Source of the DNA: CAYZJD01 sp964478455
GTDB taxonomy: Bacteria > Acidobacteriota > Terriglobia > Bryobacterales > Bryobacteraceae
Direction of reading: 5' to 3'
Assembly (NCBI GenBank): GCA_964478455.1
Contig: CAYZJD010000001.1
Location: 1 to 56,180 of the forward strand
DNA: 56,180 bases
Made by a program: the position numbers and the translations under genes. The notes under the pieces are model-generated. The model was given only the letters and a program-made list of their open reading frames with translations. It was not told the origin of the DNA and made no database searches. Numbering within the stretch: the first letter of the stretch is position 1; every line of letters starts with the position of its first letter. Shown piece after piece: positions 50,854 to 56,180 of the stretch.

Positions 50854-52325
50854 GATACCTCGCGCTGCTCCTGCTCGTCCTCGGCGCCTTGAACATGAAC
50901 GCTGAAATGAAAGTCGTCGCCCGTCCCAGCCGGTCGCCGCTGGTCACCTTCCGGATTGTCTTCCTCACCGGCGCGGCCTCCGATCCCGCCGGGAAGCTCG
51001 GCGCGGCCTCCCTTACCGCCGCCATGCTGGCGCAGGGCGGCACCCGCGACATGAGCTACCAGCAGATCCTGGAGGCCATGTTCCCCATGGCCACCTCGGT
51101 CACGAGCCAGGTGGACAAGGAGATGACGGTCTTCTCCGCCGCTACCCACGTCGATAACCTCGAGGCGTTCTACAAGATCTTCCGCGCCATGCTCCTCGAG
51201 CCGGGCTGGCGGCAGGAGGACTTCACGCGCTTGCGCGACGACGCCGTCAACTTTCTCCGCGTCACCCTGCGCGGCAACAACGATGAGGAGCTCGGCAAGG
51301 AGATGCTCTACAACGAGACCTACGCCGGCCATCGCTACGGCTGGCACAACGCCGGCACAGTGGCGTCGCTCCAGAAGATGAGCGTCGCCGATCTTCAGTC
51401 GTTCTACCGCGACAATTACGTCCGATCCCGCCTCGTGCTCGGTATCGCCGGGGGCTACCCGCCCGAGTTCCTCGAGCGCGTGAAGAAGGATTTCTCAACG
51501 TTGCCCGAAGGCAAACCCGCGAAAGTGGAGATACGATCGCCGAAGCTCACCCAGGGCATCCGCGTCACGATGATCGAGAAAGATACCCGCTCGGTCGCTT
51601 ACTCGCTCGGCTTTCCGATCGACGTCAAGCGCGGCCACCCGGACTTCCCGGCGCTCCTGTTGGCTCAGGCCTACTTCGGACAGCACCGCACCAGCGGCGG
51701 GCGCCTGTACGAGCGCATGCGTCAGCTCCGCGGGCTCAACTACGGCGACTACGCCTACATCGAATACTTTCCGCGCGGCATGTTCCAGTTCGAGCCGGAT
51801 CCGAACCTCGCCCGCTCGAGCCAGATCTTCCAGATCTGGATCCGGCCCGTCGAGCCGCCGACCGCGCACTTCGCCCTGCGGCTGGCGCTCTACGAATACG
51901 ACAAGCTCCTGCGCGAAGGACTCTCGAAGGAATCCTTCGACCGCTATCGCAGCTTCCTCACGAAATACGTGAACCTGCTGACCAAGACGAAGCCCGCGGA
52001 ACTCGGCTACGCCATCGACAGCCTCTACTACGGCATTCCCGACTACGGCGCCTACATCAAGAACGCGCTCGCCAGGCTGACGGTGGACGACCTGAACCGC
52101 GCCGTCCGCAAGCACCTCCGCTTGGACAGCCTGCATATCGTTGTCGTCGCCAGGAACTGCGACGAGCTGAGGAAGAAGCTGCTCTCGGGCGAGCCGTCGC
52201 CGATGACTTACAACTCGCCGAAGCCGAAGGAAGTTCTGGACGAGGACAAGGTCGTCGAAACCTGGAAGATCGACCTGAAGCCCGAGAACGTCCGCATCAT
52301 TCCCGTAGACCAGGTGTTCGAGTAA
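50850..52325 (+). CDS. M16 family peptidase, non-catalytic subunit (491 aa)
   Basis: Partner of the previous gene, with the M16 fold but no HxxEH: the equivalent region reads AAMLAQGGTRDMSYQQI. It retains the substrate-binding half (RTSGGRLYERMRQLRGLNYG, with the conserved Arg-Tyr). A short hydrophobic N-terminus (MRYLALLLLVLGALNM) suggests export. It would form a heterodimer with the active chain, as in mitochondrial processing peptidase. ATG 50850 overlaps the upstream stop. Confidence 0.85.
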   Translation: MRYLALLLLVLGALNMNAEMKVVARPSRSPLVTFRIVFLTGAASDPAGKLGAASLTAAMLAQGGTRDMSYQQILEAMFPMATSVTSQVDKEMTVFSAATHVDNLEAFYKIFRAMLLEPGWRQEDFTRLRDDAVNFLRVTLRGNNDEELGKEMLYNETYAGHRYGWHNAGTVASLQKMSVADLQSFYRDNYVRSRLVLGIAGGYPPEFLERVKKDFSTLPEGKPAKVEIRSPKLTQGIRVTMIEKDTRSVAYSLGFPIDVKRGHPDFPALLLAQAYFGQHRTSGGRLYERMRQLRGLNYGDYAYIEYFPRGMFQFEPDPNLARSSQIFQIWIRPVEPPTAHFALRLALYEYDKLLREGLSKESFDRYRSFLTKYVNLLTKTKPAELGYAIDSLYYGIPDYGAYIKNALARLTVDDLNRAVRKHLRLDSLHIVVVARNCDELRKKLLSGEPSPMTYNSPKPKEVLDEDKVVETWKIDLKPENVRIIPVDQVFE

Positions 52326-52329
52326 GTAA

Positions 52330-52414
52330 GGGGACAGCCCTACGTTGTCCCAAGCAAAGGGACAGGCTACTCTGTCCCGAGCGCAGTTTGCTAGTGGACA
52401 GAGCGGCCTGTCCC
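52330..52414. repeat. Compound palindromic repeat after the M16 operon
   Basis: It holds a GGGACAGCCC...TTGTCCC hairpin (from 52330) followed by a larger element at 52358-52409: GGGACAGGC pairs with GCCTGTCCC, CTCTGTCC with GGACAGAG, and the centre carries GAGCGCAGTTTGC, the reverse complement of the centre of the repeat at 9814-9874. It can fold as one long stem or as two adjacent hairpins with loops GCTACT and AGCGGC. It sits between convergent genes and may act as a bidirectional terminator. Confidence 0.75.
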
Positions 52415-52426
52415 TGATTGCGGCTC

Positions 52427-53704
52427 CTACGCGTCCCACTTCACCGTTGTCTGCCGCTCCACCTTCGCCGGGTCGAGCTCGATGCCGAAGCCAGGTCGCT
52501 CGGGGAGAGCAATCTTTCCGTCGACCAACCGGAGTGGCTCTTTCTCGAAGTGGTAGTAGGAGGCCATCTTCAGGATGAGGTACTCGACCAGCGGGCAGAC
52601 CGCCGGCGACTGCGCTGCCACGACGTGCAGCGCCGCGTGCAGGCTGTGGCCGTGCGGCACGACGTGCGCGTCGTACAAAGACGCGATCGCGCAGATCTTC
52701 ACCAGCTCGCTCACGCCGCCGCACCACTCCGGGTCGGCCTGTACCACGTTGAGCGCTCCGGCACGCAGATAACGGTTCACTTCCCAGCGCCCGTAGAAAT
52801 GCTCGCCCGAGGCGACCGGGATGCTCGTGGCGCGGCGCAGCTCGGCGAAGCTCTCCAGCTTGTCCGGCGGGAAGGCCTCCTCGATCCATCGCGGCCGGTG
52901 GCGCTCCGCCTGCTTGGCCCAAGCGAGGGCGTAGTTGAGGTCCCAGCCCATGAACGCGTCGAACATGATCTCGACGTCGTCTCCGGCGGCCTCGCGCAGC
53001 GCCCGCACCAGCGCCAGGTTCTTCTTCAGGCCCTCCGTTCCATCGCCCGGCCCGTACGCGAAGAACCATTTCTGATGACGGAAGCCGTTCTTCTTGAGTT
53101 CCGCCGCGCGGACGCCCGCCGCCTCCGACTCGATCGAATAACCAAGGCAGCTCCCGTAGGCCTCGACCGCCGGGCGTGCCGGCCCGCCGAGCAGCCGGTA
53201 CACCGGTGCGCCGAAGCAGCGCCCGCGCAAGTCCCACAGCGCGTTGTCCACGGCGCTGATCGCCATCATGAAATGGCCGGCTCGCGAGTGGCGGTTCAGC
53301 CGGTACATCTGGTCCCACAGCGTCTCGACCGCCAGTGGGTCTTTGCCGGTCAGGAACGACTTGAGCTGCTGGTCCACCACGATCGCTGCTTCCTTGTCGA
53401 TCGGTCCGTAGAGGCCCTCGACGCCGGCGTCGGTCTTGATGTTGAGATACAGGGCGCTGCTGGGTACCGTCGTCAGCTTGCCCTCCGCCGGCGCCTGGTA
53501 CGGTCTCGGCCGGTGTTCTTCGTAGATGTGGAGCGGATTCACCTGGTGCTGCCAGCGCGCGCCCGCCACGGCTTCGCGTTTTCCCTCGACGCGCCAGATC
53601 TCTACCGCGGTGATCTTCAGCCGGCCGCCCTTGGGCGGTTGGGAGAAGACGGGCAACGACACGCTCGCCGCCGGGAAGGCGGCCAGGAAGCTTCTGCGTT
53701 TCAT
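52427..53704 (-). CDS. Enolase-superfamily (mandelate racemase-like) dehydratase/racemase (425 aa)
   Basis: A two-domain enzyme with a twin-arginine-like leader (MKRRSFLAAFPAASVSLP). The barrel carries the three metal ligands of the superfamily: Asp in IMFDAFMGWD, Glu in RWIEEAFPPDK and Glu in VASGEHFYGRW. A general-base Lys/Arg region (FRHQKWFFAYGPGDG) and His in VPHGHSLHAAL complete a mandelate racemase-type site. Such enzymes dehydrate or epimerise sugar acids. The exact substrate is not evident, and export would be unusual for the family. Confidence 0.8.
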   Translation of the reverse strand: MKRRSFLAAFPAASVSLPVFSQPPKGGRLKITAVEIWRVEGKREAVAGARWQHQVNPLHIYEEHRPRPYQAPAEGKLTTVPSSALYLNIKTDAGVEGLYGPIDKEAAIVVDQQLKSFLTGKDPLAVETLWDQMYRLNRHSRAGHFMMAISAVDNALWDLRGRCFGAPVYRLLGGPARPAVEAYGSCLGYSIESEAAGVRAAELKKNGFRHQKWFFAYGPGDGTEGLKKNLALVRALREAAGDDVEIMFDAFMGWDLNYALAWAKQAERHRPRWIEEAFPPDKLESFAELRRATSIPVASGEHFYGRWEVNRYLRAGALNVVQADPEWCGGVSELVKICAIASLYDAHVVPHGHSLHAALHVVAAQSPAVCPLVEYLILKMASYYHFEKEPLRLVDGKIALPERPGFGIELDPAKVERQTTVKWDA

Positions 53705-53731
53705 GGAGCGGATTGTATCGCCTAGCAGTAG

Positions 53732-54700
53732 CTACGTGCTCCTCGGTGGCCGCGGCGCGAGGCCCAGCGTCTTCAGCGCCTGCTCTCCGCCCTTGCTATT
53801 CAGCCTCCAGTACTTGAGGCGTGCCGCGCCGAGAAGCTCCGCCCGCTCGCCAGTGCTTGTCTCCCAGCGCACGATCCGGTGAGGGAACGCCTTCTCCACG
53901 AAGAACGTCCTCTTGACGCCATCCTCCCGTTGCGCCGTCCACACTTCGACCTCCAACCCTCCCGCCGGCGCAGTCACGGTCTGCGAAACTTCGGAGCGCG
54001 ACAAAGTGGTCCTTAGCCACGCGGGTTGCCTGTGCGATTCGCGCGACTCCTGCATTGCGAGCAGCGTTTGCACCGTTCGACTTTCGCCCGGCTGGAGCGC
54101 CGGCCGCGCCATGCCGCGGGCCCACAGCATCAGCGCGTCCTCGCTCACGCCCTCTTCCGGATAAGGGATCTCGCGCTGCCGGTCAGCCTCGCCGTCAAAG
54201 TAGCTGTGCATCGTGAACCGCGCTGAGCGCTGGCCGAACAGCACTTGCTGCCACACGTGCCCGCACCACTCCTGGCTCGAGAAGGTGAGCTTCGTCGCGG
54301 AGCCTGCCGGCTTTCCCCCGGTCGCGGCCAGGGAAACGAAGCTGCTGAGCATCGTGTTGTAGTCGTAAATCCCCGTTTGGAAGTCGCGGATGAGGTTCAT
54401 CTTCATCACCGGGAACTCGTCGAGCGGCGGATGCTTGCCGGGGTCAGCCTTCACCCGCGCGCTGTCGGAGAACGTCTCAGTGACAAAGATGGTGACCGCG
54501 ACACCCGGGCGGATTTCGCCGTATCGCGGGTAGCTCAGGTCATAGCCCGCAACTTCCGCCATGCCGTCGCCCCAGTGCGACCAGAAGGCGCGGTCGAACC
54601 GAGGGCCTTGCGCTGGCTGCGCCTTGGCGGCCGGTTCCGGCGTGGAGCAGGACAACGTGAACAGGCTGATCGCGAGTAACGACAGGATTGTGTTCCGCAT
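53732..54700 (-). CDS. Putative lipoprotein of unknown function (322 aa)
   Basis: A signal peptide with a lipobox-like end (LLAISLFTLSC) predicts lipidation at Cys 18 or so, then an alanine/proline linker. The mature part contains WSHWGDGMAEVAGYDLSYPRYGE and IFVTETFSDSARVKADPG, which recur in acidobacterial and bacteroidete proteins of unknown role, and a beta-rich C-terminus. No catalytic motif is recognised. It is divergent from selD. Confidence 0.65.
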   Translation of the reverse strand: MRNTILSLLAISLFTLSCSTPEPAAKAQPAQGPRFDRAFWSHWGDGMAEVAGYDLSYPRYGEIRPGVAVTIFVTETFSDSARVKADPGKHPPLDEFPVMKMNLIRDFQTGIYDYNTMLSSFVSLAATGGKPAGSATKLTFSSQEWCGHVWQQVLFGQRSARFTMHSYFDGEADRQREIPYPEEGVSEDALMLWARGMARPALQPGESRTVQTLLAMQESRESHRQPAWLRTTLSRSEVSQTVTAPAGGLEVEVWTAQREDGVKRTFFVEKAFPHRIVRWETSTGERAELLGAARLKYWRLNSKGGEQALKTLGLAPRPPRST

Positions 54701-54752
54701 GCACCCCTCTTCAGATCACGATAGCGCAAGGAGTTCCGCTACACTGAAGGCA

Positions 54753-55775
54753 ATGTCGCTCAAGAAGCTGACGGCGCACGTGAAGGCCGCGGGTTGAGCG
54801 TCCAAGCTGAGTCCAAAGGTTTTGGACACGGTGCTCGCCCGCGTGCCGCGCGTGGCGAACGAGAACGTTCTGGTCGGGTTTGACACCGCCGACGACGCCG
54901 GCGTGTACAAGCTGACGCCGGAGTGTGCCCTGGTGCAGACCGTGGATTTCTTCACCCCGATCGTAGATGATCCGTACACTTACGGCGCCGTCGCCGCCGC
55001 CAATTCGCTCAGCGACATCTACGCCATGGGGGCGAAGCCCCTCTCGGCGCTCTCCATCGTCGCCTACCCGGGCAAGGGTGATCTGGATGACCTCGAGCAG
55101 ATCCTCAAGGGCGGCGCCGAGAAGATGCGCGAGGCCGATTGCGTCGTGATCGGCGGCCACAGCATCAACGACGACGAGATCAAGTTCGGTTACGCGATCA
55201 CAGGCACCGTCCACCCGGACCGCGTGATGACGAATGCCGGCGCGCGCCCGGGCGATGCCTTGGTCTTGACTAAGCGCCTGGGCACCGGCATCGTCTCCAC
55301 CGCGCTCAAGCGCGGCATCGCCCGCGACGAAGACGTGCAGGCTTCAATCGACTCGATGCTTGCGCTCAACCGTGCGCCCTGCGAGCGGATGCTCGCGTTC
55401 GACGCGCACGCCTGCACCGACATCACCGGCTTCGGCCTGATCGGCCATGCTCGCGAGGTGGCCCTGGCCAGCAGTGTCACGCTCGAGATCGAAGTGGATC
55501 GCTTGCGATTCCTGCCCGGCGCCGTTGAGTGCGCGCGGCAGGGAGCGATTCCCGCCGGCCTAAGGAATAACATGGAGTTCGCCTCCTGCAACGTGGAAAA
55601 CATGCGGGCTGTCCCCGAGGAGATTCTGAACCTGCTGTACGATCCGCAGACGTCCGGCGGGCTGCTCATTTCGATGCCTGAGGATGACGCTAGCCGCTTC
55701 GAACAGAGTTACGATGGGGCCTACCGCATCGGCCAGGTGCTGTCGCGGCAGGACAAGCTCATCCGCCTCGTATGA
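54753..55775 (+). CDS. selD: Selenide, water dikinase, selenocysteine-containing (340 aa)
   Basis: Makes selenophosphate, the selenium donor for selenocysteine. ATG 54753 opens MSLKKLTAHVKAAG, then TGA (54795-54797), then ASKLSPKVL. The residue is the catalytic Cys/Sec and the Lys three positions on is the active-site Lys (GCxxK in E. coli). The rest is full length: NVLVGFDTADDAGVY, VQTVDFFTPIVDDPY, ANSLSDIYAMGAKPLSAL, GGHSINDDEIKFGYAITG. Conventional annotation would start downstream of the TGA and lose the active site. A hairpin follows at 54811-54827. It overlaps pyrF by four bases. Confidence 0.93.
54811..54827 (+). promoter_or_regulatory. Bacterial SECIS-like hairpin of selD
   Basis: GTCCAAA pairs perfectly with TTTGGAC across the loop GGT. 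The loop begins 20 bases after the TGA. Stem length, loop length and the leading GG match the peroxiredoxin hairpin at 19764-19780, with unrelated stem sequence. Confidence 0.75.
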
Positions 55776-56180
55776 AAGACAGCCCGCTGATCGTTGCTCT
55801 CGACTTCGACTCGGCCGAGCAGGCGCACCATCTCGTGGCGCGGCTCGGCGAGTCCGTGTCCTTCTACAAAGTGGGCATGGAACTGTACGCGGCCGCCGGC
55901 ATGGACTTCGTCCGCGGGCTGATCGGAGCGGGCAAGCGCGTCTTCCTGGACATGAAGTTCTACGACATTGGCGAGACGGTGAAGCGCGCCGTTTCGGTCG
56001 TCGCCCGCACCGGCGTCACCTTCCTGACCGTGCACGGCAGCGCCGCCGTGATGCGCGCCGCGGTCGAGGGCCGCGGCGGCTCGCCGCTCAAGCTCCTGGC
56101 CGTCACCGTGCTCACCAGCTTCGACCAGAATGACCTGGCCGACCTCGGCTATCCCTGCGGCGTCTCCGAGCTTGTGGACC
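55772..56180 (+). CDS. pyrF: Orotidine 5'-phosphate decarboxylase, 5' part (cut by window end)
   Basis: Last step of UMP synthesis. The visible 136 residues start MKDSPLIVALDFDSAEQAHHL and contain the catalytic Asp-x-Lys-x-x-Asp in FLDMKFYDIGETVKRA, followed by FLTVHGSAAVMRAA. This is the type 1 pattern. The gene runs off the window without a stop. ATG 55772 overlaps the selD stop (ATGA). Confidence 0.93.
   Translation, partial: MKDSPLIVALDFDSAEQAHHLVARLGESVSFYKVGMELYAAAGMDFVRGLIGAGKRVFLDMKFYDIGETVKRAVSVVARTGVTFLTVHGSAAVMRAAVEGRGGSPLKLLAVTVLTSFDQNDLADLGYPCGVSELVD

Noticed and set aside
51495..53318. Long minus-strand open frame of about 600 codons across the M16 and enolase-superfamily genes
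   Set aside because: It spans two well-supported genes in opposite directions and its translation is low-complexity Arg/Gly/Ala typical of high-GC shadow frames.

Overview
The window is a GC-rich chromosomal scaffold, most likely from an Acidobacteriota bacterium of the Solibacter/Bryobacter type. This placement is an inference. It rests on an Oar-like TonB-dependent receptor, several exported glycoside hydrolases, dense 4-base gene overlaps and intergenic palindromes of the GGGACAG/CTGTCCC and GGGGTCAGA/TCTGACCCC type. Two runs of ten N (21258-21267, 34177-34186) are scaffold gaps, so this is a draft or metagenome assembly, and each gap breaks one gene.

Bases 1-9624 hold the tail-gene module of a siphophage-like particle, all on the plus strand: probable connector/completion proteins, tail tube protein, a two-frame tail assembly chaperone with a perfect A AAA AAC slippery heptamer (3426-3432), a very short tape measure protein (213 aa), two related distal-tail-like proteins and a 1310-aa tail tip protein. 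No integrase, lysis or replication genes are in view, and the module stops at a cluster of three palindromic repeats (9645-9874).

Bases 9881-16991 look like one plus-strand operon: a Wzt-like ABC ATPase, a POT peptide transporter, an Xaa-Pro peptidase, a GH31-like protein whose catalytic barrel has been cut out, and a PQQ-like beta-propeller. Next come a GH3 beta-glucosidase, an exported peroxiredoxin whose catalytic residue is encoded by in-frame TGA (selenocysteine), a GH116-like enzyme broken by a gap, a toxin-antitoxin remnant, a giant duplicated CPBP membrane protease and a glycerol facilitator. The housekeeping run yceD-rpmF-plsX-dsbD follows.

Bases 31475-39938 form an accessory island: a VapBC-like pair, a three-gene set (FkbH-GNAT-carrier protein, GT4 glycosyltransferase, GT4-thioesterase fusion) with a divergent MFS exporter, and a HEPN/MNT toxin-antitoxin pair. 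The three-gene set carries carrier, linker and thioesterase parts typical of nonribosomal peptide assembly lines but has no condensation, adenylation or ketosynthase domain here. It is the best candidate for an undescribed system.

Bases 39980-56180 return to core genes: panC, panB, a DUF2520 protein, an Nramp-like transporter without the usual metal-site motifs, a PaaK/LuxE-like adenylating enzyme, an Oar-like TonB receptor, a short-chain dehydrogenase, a paired M16 peptidase, an enolase-superfamily enzyme and a lipoprotein. The last two genes are selD, itself a selenoprotein gene with an in-frame TGA, and a partial pyrF. The selenoprotein peroxiredoxin and selD carry near-identical hairpins (7-bp stem, GGN loop) just after the TGA, so they support each other.
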